Source: Opisthorchis felineus
Taxonomy: Eukaryota; Platyhelminthes; Trematoda; Opisthorchiida; Opisthorchiidae
Assembly (NCBI GenBank): GCA_004794785.1
Contig: SJOL01003166.1
Span: 25,573 to 89,572 of the forward strand
Length of the DNA: 64,000 nucleotides
Direction: 5' to 3'
Below are positions 1-10,960 of the stretch, piece after piece (position 1 is the stretch's first letter; each line of letters starts with the position of its first letter). The position numbers were made by a program, and so were the translations under genes. The notes beneath the pieces are model-generated. The model searched no databases. It was not told where the DNA came from and worked only from the letters and a program-made list of their open reading frames with translations.

Positions 1-150
1 AGACTGTGTTCGTCAGACCTCTAACCATTGACCAACCTGGTATGAGAGGCTCTGTGAGTGTCGCGGGGACACCCCCAGTATAGCTCAATGGGTCGCTGAG
101 GTGCGCAAACCGTCACACCACGGTAAGGTCCAGTTTCGTGACGGTTCCCC
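1..150 (+). repeat. Dispersed repeat unit, first of three copies in the window
   Basis: This stretch recurs at 59738-59882 in the same orientation, and its second half recurs reversed at 57262-57325. The shared core includes TATAGCTCAATGGGTCGCTG and a segment around 115-135 ending in CACGGTAAGGTCC. The AGCTCARTGGG part resembles a polymerase III A box, so a tRNA-like origin is possible but unproven. Here it sits directly 5' of a retrotransposon remnant and may be its 5' region. The left boundary is cut by the window edge. Confidence 0.6.
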
Positions 151-245
151 CACCTCGTTGCCAATGGTATCTTCGTGGATCCATTCCTTGAGACTGACAG
201 ATCCGTTCGCTGCGCAGTGTAGTCAGCTACAACGTCTACAATTGA

Positions 246-1460
246 GTGGCCCGCCGCGGCCAGATACTTCCAAGCCTTCCTTCCTTCAAACGCCGACGCT
301 TAGTTCATCTCATTCTGAGACGAGCCGAACAACACGCTGTTATAGTATGCACGTTGTACTCGCTGTCTACTACGTGCCGTGTGCCTGAAACAAGGATTCA
401 AAACCCAAGTACGGTTGTCGAGCTGACATTTCTCTCGGTTTCCACTTGGATGTGGTTTCGCACTTCTGGTGATCGAAAAGCCGTTGCAGCTGGTTCTTCT
501 GTGGTTGAAATTGTTCTAAACCACCAAACTGAAGGGTCTCTGATTAACTGCTCGTCCGTTGATAGTCGCTTCTGTTCGGTTCATTTGGCAGCGTCTTTGA
601 GAGTATCCAATAGACGTGCCTACAAACACGGTCTTTTTACTGTATCTGTTTACACCAAGCATGCCGTAGCTCTGTGCACTCAGAGACAGTCTTCACGACG
701 CTCTGAGCGCATTTGTTACGGTGGGCTACGAGCTCAGATATTGTTGTGGTTGTTGAGGGTATGAATGCGCATGTAGGTAGACTTAGCGCTGATAAGGCTC
801 CATTGGGTAGTCGAGATGCACAGAGAACGGCAAACGCCTACTACAGTTATGTGCTGGCCACAAACTGTTTCCGCGCAGTACTAACTTACAAAACAACCGG
901 AGCCGCTTGATCGCAATGTGCCCCTCGCATGTGAACCAACCTGCAACACAAATGAACCGCATCGCCATTAGCTACAAGCTAAAGTACAATGAAGCTCGAC
1001 AAACTGTCAGACTTATGGTGAGAAAGCATCTGCGCGAATTCCGTGGCCTAGTTGTCTCAGAAAGCTGAGCAGATGGAGGAGACGAGAATCCCGGGGGATG
1101 TGCACAAACTGTTCCAGCTGATATGCTCAACAGGCCCAAAGAGACCTCCAGTGAACAAAGCAGTAACTGATGAGAACAGCTCGCCTATCTTCTGAATCGT
1201 TGGCTTGAGCAGTTCTAACAACCTGCAGTATCTCAGCCGGATTTCAGTCCCGCAACGCAACCGTGGACAGTAAACTTGGAACTATCGGTGCTCATGCGTC
1301 ACCGAGCTGCTTGTCCTGACCAACTTTCACCCTCTCTTCTCAAATATGGGAGTGAAATCCTGTCATTGCTTGTTTAACTCATTCGCCTCTATCTTGGTGA
1401 AGATGAGTCGATAGTGATACCCATTTTCAAAAAGGGTGAATTAAGAAGTAAATATGGCAA
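246..1460 (+). mobile_element. Degenerate non-LTR retrotransposon fragment (AP-endonuclease, start of RT)
   Basis: Frameshifted translation gives endonuclease motifs in order: PETRIQNPSTVVELT (about 385-430), a DSRFCSVHLA segment (about 560-600), then GMNAHVGRLSADKAPLG (755-805), the GDLNARVG-type catalytic box. A later piece near 1400-1440 reads SIVIPIFKKG, an RT entry motif. Stops and frame changes throughout show it is dead. The same family appears reversed at 58430-59250. It lies in the upstream part of the CDC5L locus, probably in an intron. Assignment to an RTE-like clade is inference from the motif style. Confidence 0.7.
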
Positions 1461-1470
1461 TCATTGAGGA

Positions 1471-1657
1471 GGGGTGAAATGGCTCATGGGTTAGAGCGCG
1501 AATCTACTGACCGGAGGGTCCGTAGTTCGAATCCGACTCCATGCATCTGGACTTCTATCTAGGCTTGGGCAACCTGGCAGTATCCCAGCCCTCGTGCTTC
1601 CTTCGGGTGGCATGGCAGCTAGGCACCGAAAGGGTGTTACAGCTGAGCGATTTTTTG
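1471..1657 (+). mobile_element. tRNA-derived SINE (family A)
   Basis: The head is tRNA-like: A box TGGCTCATGGG near 1480 and a B-box-like GTTCGAATCC near 1523. The body carries the family signature (CTAGGCTTGGGCAACCTGG; GTGGCATGGCAGCTAGGCAC) and ends in ACAGCTGAGCGATTTTTT. Nine further copies or remnants occur in the window. The spurious ORFs across it are not genes. Confidence 0.85.
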
Positions 1658-1802
1658 TGTAGTAGAGTAATCCCCGAGCGTTTCTCTGCTTGGCTGGAGA
1701 CACTGGTAATGGCAGCTAACGGTTGTCACTGGTGTTCATGTTCGCCTCTATCCAGACTGACTGTTGGAGGTGTGGGTATCTCGAATGTCGTGGCAGACCG
1801 GG

Positions 1803-1932
1803 CTTAGGCCCCCCCCTCTCTGCTCTACTTCTTGTTTTTTTTCAATGTAAGGCTTTATTCAAATGAATTGGCGTAGTTGTACAGCGGTGAAGCACCAGTG
1901 TTTCCCTCTGGTGTTGCTGCCAATGATGATGA
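1803..1932 (+). repeat. Dispersed repeat family B (GAT-tailed), partial
   Basis: Matches the insertion at 57257-57463: AAGGCTTTATTCAAATGA, then TTGTACAGCGGTGAAGCACC, ending in a short ATGATGATGA run. Its 3' microsatellite-like end is typical of elements mobilised by RTE-type retrotransposons. It lies just downstream of a family A SINE. Confidence 0.55.
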
Positions 1933-3190
1933 AGTCCTTACCCTTCACCTTTCTCTCCACTCTTCACCGACGCTTTCTTCCGTCGTGTTTTATTTTCGTG
2001 AAGCACCATATTGCTGTCTTTGATGATATTGGTGACTACACTACTTGTCAAATCTGGCCGCCTGGTAGGCGACACTGGCACCCGGCTATGACTTGATGTC
2101 TTCAATGTCTTGTCTGATGACTTGTTTTGGCGAGTAGAAACTACTTTAACTAAGATGAGAACGTGTTGCAAGATTTCCACTTCGCGACACTACATATTTT
2201 CAATAGTAGTAGTTGAATACGACTTCGCACTATCTTTTAGCTTTTTGGTTTGTGTAGGCATATGGCAGAGGTCCAGTTCAACCTTCATAGTCCACCAGAT
2301 TGTACTTTGAATCACAGATGGTGTGTTGCATGTTGGTGTGTAGGTTAATTTTCCGTGTTTAGATTGCTTCGTTTGCAATACACTTTATGACTAGTCAATC
2401 CTGGTTTAGGGACGCAAGAACATCGTAAACGAGAGATTTATTTATTTACTTATGTACTTACGTTTCACCCTCCTATTGTCCAAAATAGCAACACCGTGTA
2501 CGCCGCTGCTGAACGATTTAAGCGATTTAAGCAATCAAAGTATGTCAGCGCGAACAAACAACCGGAGCAAACGCATGAAAGTGGATGCTGCAGACTAAGT
2601 TTGCAGTTGGGTATGCTAGCCATGTTACCAGTTTAAACAATAGTGTCTCATCTGTGGCAGCTTGCTGTGTAATGACTCTACCTTCACTACGACTGCACGG
2701 CGCTAGATAAGTCCCTGTGTTGCTGCGGTGAATTTTGATCCCATGCACCATATCTAATCCGACCTAATCAGGCTGTGTTTGAAATATATTAGAGGAGGTA
2801 TTTCTCCATACATTAGTATGCGTCACCATTTCATTCTTTTCTTGTCTGTGTCCATATGTACGCCTTCCCTTTTTTCTGCCGGTCATATTTGGAAGAAAAA
2901 TGTGCTGATCTCTGTTGTAGTGCTAGCTGTTCGTTCACTGCCCCCCACCAACAGCCCCTCCCCTTTCATCAAATGATATGTTGCAGTTGGTCCTTCTGCC
3001 AGTCCCTTGATTATTGTTCATTATCCAAACCATCATCCACTAATAAACCAAAATACTCCTTTACCAAACTCCAAAGGTCTGAATCACATTACAGACCTCA
3101 GTGTCCCTGCTCTCTGTACAATTGGGCAGCAGACATCTCTCGCCAAAACTTTGCTTTTCCTCTCTGTCTTGTGTTATGTCTCCAAAACAC
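1933..3190. other. No recognisable gene
   Basis: Short ORFs on both strands have no recognisable motif or splice context. AT-rich, CT-rich and GTGT stretches are typical of intron sequence. Nothing further is supported. Confidence 0.4.
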
Positions 3191-3194
3191 ACAT

Positions 3195-4625
3195 ACAAGC
3201 TCCCACTTCAATCGTGTACTTCAAGCCGCTTAGGACGAGCTCACACGTTCCACATTTCACTCTTCGGGTATCTGGTGATCCTAGAGCAATGACTCGCGGT
3301 GTGGAAGTTGCTCACAGCAACGGGGCTTAAGCGCCTTACTGGACTGGATCCCACTAAACATTCGTCTTCGCGTTGTATGGTTGTCTGAATCAATTGAAAT
3401 TAATGCAAGTCGATGGCTTAAACGGTTTTGTTTGTCGTGTTAGCTTATGCGCCGATGGAGTGCAGTTCTGGGTGTGAAACGGACGGCTTCTTCGGTCCGC
3501 AAGTACGTATATAACCATCCTGGCGGGTGATATGAATGCTAAATTCTCGTATAAATGAATGCGGCTGAGCTCGGAAGAAACATATGTGCATGTCAGTATG
3601 CTGATAATGTGAAGCAACTCCTTCAGTTGTGTCCTGATCGTCGTCTCTTCCTGGTCAGTACGAACTTCCAGCAGAAGGGTCCACTTAAAGTCCACAGACC
3701 GCAAGCCATTTTAATGTGCGCTTCACTCTTGCAAAGTGTAGAAGACTGAGTGGGATCAAACCGAAACCTAGTGTCTTCAAACAAGTCAGTCGAAGTGGCA
3801 GATAAATTCGTTCACCCGGACACTTGTATAAGTTTCGGTGGACTGGCTTTGGACGAGCTTAACCCCCAAACCCGGAAGACCAGGATAGCTTCTGCCAACC
3901 TCGGACACCTATGGCGCCGATTTGATGTCAGTTTGTCTACTGCAGCAATGCGATCGAGAAGCTTGGATTCTACGCTCCGAGGACATACAAAAGCTGTCAG
4001 TGTTTGACCACCTGTATCTGAACTATTGGCCGGCTCTGGTGGGATTGATCGTTCAGTTTTAACAACCATGCCACCCGAAGGAAGCATGAGGACTGTCAAG
4101 CTTAGATATGGACAGTCGAGATTCAGAGGTTGGTTTCGAACCACGGACCTTGCGGTCAGTATGTTTGCACCCTAACCATTGAGCTATCTCGACCTCGGGT
4201 GTGATGAGAACATCGAATTACCAATACTGAGGTACGCCAGGTGGTTTTAGGGAAAAGGAGCTCTCCCGCTATTGATGGGTTACTCACGCTCCATAGTTTA
4301 CGGTTGCTAGGATATGCACTTCGTCCACCAAAGGATCGTCTGCCTGGCAGAGCTCTGCCCTAGCAATGAAGTGTGAAAACAATATCCAGTAAACTCAACC
4401 GAGTTGACAGCTGTCGTACCCCCTGATGGGAACCCCGGGACTCAACTTATCAATGGTTAATGACACTGCCAGACGTGGTTCAATCACGCAGTCAGTGGCA
4501 CTCATGCATCAAAACTACTGCCTTAGCTGCATAGTTGCTCAGTTTCCCTTTTACTCAGAGCAATATAGAATGCGAACTAATTGATCATATCATCGCCTCC
4601 AATGCTTGGCTATATCTCACCGGTT
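3195..4625 (+). mobile_element. Internally deleted RTE-like retrotransposon remnant
   Basis: Translation resembles the better-preserved element at 53930-58157. FTLRVSGDPRAMTRGV (3255-3305) and LAGDMNA (3520-3542) are endonuclease pieces. At 3790-3930 the reading jumps to the RT C-terminal part (DTCISFGGLALDELN, then LGHLWRRFDVSLS). Nearly all of the RT palm is missing. The 3' tail (about 4380-4600) matches the tail of the 54-58 kb element. A family A SINE interrupts it at 4048-4198. Confidence 0.65.
4048..4198 (-). mobile_element. tRNA-derived SINE (family A), inserted in a retrotransposon remnant
   Basis: Reverse-strand copy with ATGCCACCCGAAGGAAGCAT and the tRNA head at 4125-4198. The flanking sequence on both sides aligns with continuous retrotransposon sequence (CTCTGGTGGG on the left, the continuation from about 4200), so the SINE came later. 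No clean target duplication is seen. Confidence 0.75.
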
Positions 4626-5380
4626 ATCACATTTTCCGATGACCGGAACTGTAACATGAGGGACCCTTGTACCCATGTACCCCTGGTACATTGTTAGATA
4701 GACTATCTGTCTCTGTGGCTGACCGTAGCTGCTAGATAATTAAGGTTGCATTAGCAAGTGTTAGTCTTAACTATGCGTAGATAGGGCTCGTATTTTAGCG
4801 GCAGTTTTCACCGCATTCCCTGATTCACGGATTGAAACGCCGACTGCTTCGGAATGGGGTCTTTGGAAAGCGGACTACTTCACCCTTGATTGAACCAAAG
4901 CAAAGCGATCGGCCGCCAGATCTGTATAAATCTCGATTCACTGGTGGACTCTGTAGACCACATGGAGAATGAGCTGCAACATGTCGCTGTTGACAGTACT
5001 CAGTCAGGTTTTCAGTTGCCCTTGAAGGTGGTCACTCCATCCTTTACGTGGTGTAGGGCACCACGGTTTGTTTGGTGACTTCAATATCGTTCCTGTGCAA
5101 CGGATGCCCGGACCATCGTAGATGCAGTCGTTCAAAGAGTTGAGACAGGCGTTGTAGGCCATGACATCTTCAGATGCCATTAGGGACCTCCGGATAACGA
5201 ACTCTCACCATATGGGGGGGGACACCAGTGGCAAAAGCCACTAGCTTTCGGATATCCTCCGCTCATAAACTCTGTACGTCGCACTTTCTTATTGGCCACG
5301 TCCGTTACGCAGTTTGTATTTTGGACTCCTTTTCCTGGGAGCGCAACACTTTTATTGAACCTAACGGTAAAAAATAATAA
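4626..5380. other. No recognisable gene
   Basis: The stretch between the retrotransposon tail and the next SINE has only short ORFs without recognisable motifs. It was specifically searched for the missing Myb-repeat exons of CDC5L on the plus strand; none was seen. Confidence 0.4.
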
Positions 5381-5387
5381 CAAATAA

Positions 5388-5568
5388 TCATTCAGCTGTA
5401 GAACCCCTTCGATGGCTATCTGCCATGCCAAACGAAGGAAACACGAGGAATGGGATGATGCCAGATCGCCCAGGCCTAGACAGGAGAAGTCGAGATGCAG
5501 AGGTCGGGTTTGAACCACACCTTCCAGTCAGTAAATTTGCGCTCTAACCACTGAGCCATCTCTCCCCC
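5388..5568 (-). mobile_element. tRNA-derived SINE (family A)
   Basis: Reverse-strand copy: ATTCAGCTGTAGAACCCC at the tail end, then CCAGATCGCCCAGGCCTAGA, then the tRNA head ending GAGCCATCTCTCCCCC near 5568. It ends about 340 bases before a CDC5L exon, within the intron. Confidence 0.85.
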
Positions 5569-5904
5569 AACCATTCAGAAACCTTAATTATGTTTCGTAA
5601 TTCCTACTTCTTCTTCACTTCTATCGTATCCTCGCGTAATTTATACTGAACAACGTTTCTGATTTATTTCTCGAATTCACATGTCTTACTAAAAGTCATA
5701 GAACGTCAGCAAAACTTGGTATCCCATACTTATTGCTTGTTTTCCTTGAAGTGATAGGCGGTGCCTGTCTCAGTAGGCACATTCCACTACTAATGTATTT
5801 TTTCTTTTACTAATTCTTATCGACGTGTGGTTATGTCGAATTGCGATTTATTCCTCCATCACCGTGGTCACTGATGTTCTCCTTTTTTCGGTCACCTTAT
5901 TCAG

Positions 5905-6192
5905 GGTAAGAAGGCCAAGAGGAAAGCACGCGAACGTCAACTCGAAATCGCGCGACGAATGGCTATGATGCAAAAGCGACGAGAGCTGCGTGCTGCCGGC
6001 CTGGGCTCTTTCCTTGGCTTAATGCCCAAAACGAAACCGTTCATGGATTATAACATAGAAATCCCGTTTGAGAAACAACCGCCGAAAGGGTTCTACGATA
6101 CGAGCCAAGAGAAGGTTGATCCGAAACTGTTAGACTTCCAGAGGTTGCGTCTCAGTGATGTAGAGAAAGAAACTTTCATGGAGAGGGAGAAG
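5905..6192 (+). CDS. CDC5L: CDC5L exon (basic NLS region after the Myb repeats)
   Basis: Codes 96 residues in phase 0, between acceptor TTATTCAG and donor GTAAGT. It starts GKKAKRKARERQLEIARR, the conserved lysine/arginine-rich stretch (nuclear localisation) that follows the two Myb repeats in CDC5L, and continues with QKRRELRAAG and EIPFEKQPPKGFYDTS, a hallmark CDC5 motif. CDC5L is a core subunit of the Prp19/NTC complex with PRPF19 and PLRG1, needed for spliceosome activation and also tied to G2/M progression. In the human protein this point is near residue 164, so the N-terminal Myb part is encoded upstream of the window. Identity is secure; exon borders are read from splice consensus and homology. 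Confidence 0.96.
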
Positions 6193-7785
6193 GTAAGTTG
6201 TTTCATAGGTAAACTGCTTGTTTTCCTACTTGACAATGTCGTCAGATTTAAAGTGTGGCCTCTTACAAGATGATGCTGTACCGCTACTCCGGTATGCTGG
6301 TCCGTATTTCCGATTCGGCTGCCGCGTATGATTTTGCCCCGTCACCCTAACTTTTCTCGTTACCGTGAAACGTTTAACAATCCGTCAGGTCCTTGTGGAT
6401 AATCCGCTAAATGACCTGTAAAGCTGATTGGCTGGTTCCCTCACTCCGCGGTTCCTATCTTTCGTTTGATTCTGTGTTCAACTAAATTCATTAGCTACAA
6501 CTCATCCTCGCGTTTTTTATAACAAGCTGCACTCTGGTACAAGCGTTTAAATTACATTCCAAAAGCCAGGTACTTACTGCCTTAGCGGCCACTACGATGG
6601 GGTAAATTTTCCGGATCGCCACTACCTGAGCTTTATGGTCAGCGGTGGGATGAGCACAAATGACGATCTAATCTTGTTCTCAGTGTCAGCTGTCGTAAAT
6701 AGATTGCAGACCAGTGGCGGACTTAGGAACCACTGGAAATGGGCCTAGTGCTAAACGGCGCTAAACACCCGGCCAAACATTGTGGTAATGACCAGTAGCA
6801 CGTCTGTAGTCATGCACGACAATCTCTTGGAATAACCAACCCTTGATGGAGGTCAGAGCAACAGTACTCGGTGTAGTAACGGTGTTTTCCTCAGCTTAGT
6901 TCTCGGTCTGAGCCTCCCAAGCTAGCGTTCACGTCAAAACAACCACCAAAAGTGCACAAGGCATATTAACGCCCAAAACGAAGTCAAGAACACTTGTACA
7001 GCGCTTCATATATATAGCGTAAGCGGCGACAACTTTCTGGAAATTCCGACGCCTTCTGGATGCGCCATTGGCAACCGGCATTCGGCCAATACTGGGTCAT
7101 CATTGGCTGTTGGGCCCAGACTTTCGACTAATCAGATCTCGGTTTGACGCCGGACCGGCAAGCGTCCCGAACTTTTGGCCAATCTTGTGCGGAATAGGCT
7201 TCTCGGCCGTAGCAGCACCTGACTGCGAGTGGTAAAGCGGGATCCGTGTGGAATTCCGCTCGACACTCGGATGTCTCACTTTCTTCATATCCGTCAACAA
7301 CACAGACACTTGTTCGTAAAATCACTTCGTTTTACCCTCTTCAGTGGCACTGAAAATGCCTCGGCTATTTCAGCTACTAGGTTCCAGCTAGTAGTGAGAA
7401 TCAACTGCAGCATATCTGGATGCTGCCACCTTCGGGTTCTCGGGATGACAGGCTGGTATGAAGGCGTCTATTCCGAATCCTAGTGAACAGTTACCCGTCA
7501 ATGCTGCCTTTCCGCAAAATCCGGTGGGAAGTTGTCCGACTGTATTTGCATCGCTTGGTCATTCAGTGTAGTCTGACGGATCGCTTTTGAGTAGGCCTGG
7601 AACTCTACTGATGTATAACAGGTAATTTTTTAATCAACCGTTACACATAGTCAGTCTAGAGGGGCAATGGTACACCGGCTGGCCCATCCATTTTGGGAAT
7701 CGTACGGAAGAGGCACGTTCACTGAAACATTTGCCCCAATATTGGTGATTAACTAGCAAGAGGGAGTTTTCATCTTGACTGTGAG
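6193..7785. other. CDC5L intron, no further feature recognised
   Basis: First part of a 4.6-kb intron (6193-10798). No RNA gene or convincing coding segment was found here. The rest of the intron holds a degraded retrotransposon (7790-9840) and a fragment of the hammerhead repeat family (10187-10320). Confidence 0.5.
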
Positions 7786-7789
7786 CAAG

Positions 7790-9840
7790 TGTTTGTAGAT
7801 GTAGGTCAACGGAGGTGTCGGTGGGACGCGAAAATTTTCATCGAATGAAGAGGAAGGTATGTTTGCGAGATCCAAAAGTAGAAATCAGACTTCACGGACG
7901 GTTGGGCTGCTTGGTTCAATTGGGATAGACGAAGGGGGCGAAGTTTCGAATGATTGTAGGACCGCCATAGAATTAATAGATTGTTGGAGGCTGGTGGAGA
8001 AATAAATGAGGGGTAGATAAGCATGTCTGGATTTGAATGTTGCGAATGCTACGTTAGAAATGTGAAGAGTTGCGCCATCTGTAAAAGCGTATAAGTAGAA
8101 AGGGGGTCGTTGATGTACCGAAGGAAGATTGTATGGCAAAGAACAAATCCTTAGGGAGCGCTTGCGTGCACCATAGATCCGAGGGGGATCATCGTCAAGG
8201 CCCATCTGGATCGATCGGTTTATTAGGAAATTCTCAGTTCATCAGTTCCGTACACTGACAGTCTGGCAACCAGATTGTATTGCCATACTCGATGGAAAAA
8301 CTTTATAACATAGCGGCATGCCAGTTCGGTTCCATTAACCGAGTCCAGGGCAGATGACAGTACGTGTGGTACGTACGCCAAAAAGTTATCAGTACATCCA
8401 TTGGGCCTGAATCTGTACTGATGATCAATATGGAGACTGTTGTCTTCCAAATTACCTTGCAGTTCTTTGGAGATTACTTCTGATCTTTGGAATAAATTGG
8501 TAGTTGTTCGGGTCAGATAAGGAGCTGCGTTTGGGAATAGGGAGACAATTTGAAACAGATGGAACTACACGAGCACAGATGGGAGGACGGAACAGAGCAG
8601 ATACAACTGGGGCGAGTTATGGAGAACAAAATAAGGGGCTGGAGGGTTAAGATCCGAACTGAGAGACCCAGTGATACCCTTTCAGTGCTTAGATTGCATG
8701 CCACCCGACTGAAACACAAGGGCTGCCAGTTTACCCCAACTGGACAGCAGCAATTGAGAAGTCATGGTTGAAGTTGAATCATGGACCTTCCGTTCGGTAG
8801 CTTCGCGCTTTAGCCCCTGAACGTTCTCGATCTTTGAATTTGGGGCAGAACGTTGAGTAAATATTTCAGCCTTTTCATGAAGAAGCGAGTTGAGCTCCAT
8901 TGGAATTAGGATTAGAAGAATAGAAGGAAGAACAGAAATTCTAACTGATTGGCTTTGGACGTTTTCTGAGGTATAGGCTTCCGGTGAGTGTATTTAACCG
9001 GTAATAGGCCTTCCGACTGACGATTTTAACCGTATAGGAATTTCGGGCAATAACAGTCCGAACGAAATGGAGACGAGGAGGGGAAAGCCAGTATGAATAC
9101 ATTCGTGACCGTTTTCTAACAGTACGAAGACGCGTGATTAAAGAACTCGGGGGATGAGAGTTGGTCGGGATTAAAAAACTGCGGGACATAAATGGGAGAA
9201 TTCTGCCTTGAAGGACAGTTGCGAGGTTTTCAGAGGAAGCCACGAAGTCGTTGGAGAGCTAACAGTCCCAGGAATGTAAGCCGAAGAATTGTCCTATGCC
9301 GTCCTAATATGCAGACGAATAGTTCCATGAACACGATGATCAGACGGGCCGATGGGACAGACCAGTTAACTGGTAAGGGAGGGGTGTCTATGACCAGGTC
9401 TGCAGTCTGTAGTGAGTCACCATCGTGGTCCCGAAGAGGGACAGTTTCGGTTAAGGATTTTGTGATTGCAAATAAACCCTGTTTGACGCCAGGTTGTGTC
9501 CGCTTACACCCAGGTATGTGGACAGTGAAACCGTCGAGGACCAAAGGTTCAGCAATAGGGCCAGATTTTAGAGTGTTTTCGCAGATGACATCCAACAGGG
9601 AGGAAAGTTGAGTTGTGCAACAAAGCTATTCGTTGATTTGAGCGAAACCAAAATTATTGAAAGTCAGGCGAGGAACAGTGGTGGACAGAGAGGAAGAGAA
9701 GAGTGAGAGGAATTGGTACAGGCACAAACTCCGCTATTGAAACGGATGTAATTGTGTAGGAAGTAACGAGGATGTTTGAGATTGCGGTTGCCGTATTTAA
9801 GTGGAGAAGAGGATATTTATGGGAGGTGATGGATTGAGTT
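7790..9840 (-). mobile_element. Degenerate non-LTR retrotransposon (Jockey/CR1-type), antisense to CDC5L
   Basis: Read on the minus strand, parts come in the right order: an endonuclease-like segment with LDGFTVHIPG and RTQPGVKQG (9595-9230), the endonuclease-RT linker (ARNSYTVKIVSRKAYYR, about 9040), then RT: DHQYRFRPNGCTDNFLAYV and a degraded motif A with FHRVWQYNLVARLSVYG (8450-8230), and FTDGATLHIS (about 8080), a decayed FADDSTLH box C. Stops and frameshifts make it inactive. The motif style (RPN-C-TDNFLAYV, FADDSTLH) differs from the RTE-like elements elsewhere in the window. A degenerate SINE interrupts it near 8665-8835. Confidence 0.65.
8665..8835 (-). mobile_element. Degenerate tRNA-derived SINE (family A)
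   Basis: Reverse-strand copy, strongly diverged: ATGCCACCCGACTGAAACAC, ATCATGGACCTTCCGTTCGG and a decayed tRNA head near 8800-8835 (CCCTGAACGTTCTCGATC). It lies inside the retrotransposon at 7790-9840. Confidence 0.55.
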
Positions 9841-10186
9841 AACATTGCAGTTCAAACCACGATGGTACAGAGCGACGAGGCTTTGAGTTTGTGAAGGGAA
9901 TGGCGAGATTTCATTCGTGTTCGTTCATGTTAACTGAAAGACTCAAATCAGATACCAGTTAGCAAGGTATGCACTGGTCAAGCAGCGTCTTGTCTTACTG
10001 AGTTAGCCGTTTGTGGTAAATTCTATCTTTTTACCACTAAGATATCCGCCTGCTGTGAGAGTAGCTTTAGTAAGTGATTTCCTTACTCTTGTTCAAAGCG
10101 TGTTATCTCAAACAGAGAATGAAATTATTTTATGAATCACCACCATCTGATGGAAAGAAAAATGAGACGCTACGTGAAAGGTTTGT

Positions 10187-10320
10187 CAGTTTGCTAAATA
10201 CACTCATTTGCAAGCTAAGTTGGTGTTAACGGGAAACTCAACGAAATTTCACCCGAATCCCCCGTTTATGATATTCTTCAACTGAATGTGCTACACAGAG
10301 GCCGCTTTTTGTTGGATACT
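10187..10320 (-). repeat. Hammerhead repeat family, partial copy without the ribozyme
   Basis: Shares AATACACTCATTTGCAAGC, CCGTTTATGATATTCTTCAA and ACTGAATGTGCT with the copies at 24.5, 35.3, 36.7, 39.4 and 41.2 kb. It contains only the arm and loop part. Strand is given relative to the ribozyme orientation. This is the only copy seen inside the CDC5L gene. Confidence 0.65.
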
Positions 10321-10798
10321 TGTAAGAGGATATTGCATCAGGAGGAACATTCTTTGGCGTGGGGTTTTTTCACGTACTGGGTAATCCTATCTTAGTTGCT
10401 ACCCATGTTGATTTCTGGTCACTTATTGTCGCTTGTAGTTTCCTACCTAATGAGAACTCGATCGTGGTAAATTGTGTTCTCACAAACAGTAACTCAGGTG
10501 AAAAACACTAGAACACAACTTTTGGTGCACCCATTTGCAGAGCACAAAATGAGTGTTACGGACGACCTTCAACTGACAGCGTTGATGGTATCTTTAGAAT
10601 AACCCACAATATTTTGTTTCATTTAGTTAAATTTAAAAATGAATCCCTTTTTACCTTGAGGCATTTGTAGACTGGGTCCGCGTTCTAAGGTTGTACGACT
10701 TGAATTCTTATGAGTTTTATGCCTCATTGAGGGCGACATTATTACTTGTGCCGAGTTTCACATTTTCCTCACATTTTGGTTGTAATCAATTTGTTTAG

Positions 10799-10960
10799 CG
10801 TGAACGGAAGAAGGATGCAGATCGTCAGGCAAAGCGCCTACAGAGTGATCTACCTGGTGTTCTGCGCGGTGGAGCGCTGGACGAGCCTGTTCTGAAACGG
10901 TCCAAATTGGTTTTACCCGAACCGCAAGTTTCCGACTTGGAATTGGAAAACCTTGTCAAG
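10799..10960 (+). CDS. CDC5L: CDC5L exon
   Basis: Codes 54 residues in phase 0, from acceptor TTGTTTAG to donor GTAAGT. It begins RERKKDADRQAKRLQSDLPG and contains KRSKLVLPEPQVSD, which matches the conserved CDC5L stretch KRSKLVLPxPQISD. In the family this is the linker between the basic region and the TP-rich central part. It joins in frame to both neighbouring exons. The surrounding introns are 4.6 and 2.7 kb. Confidence 0.95.

Noticed and set aside
1..5904. Upstream CDC5L exons with the Myb repeats
   Set aside because: No frame contains the tryptophan-spaced Myb repeats (W-x-EEDE-type helices) or the start of the protein. The region holds only repeats and unassigned sequence, so these exons are taken to lie outside the window.
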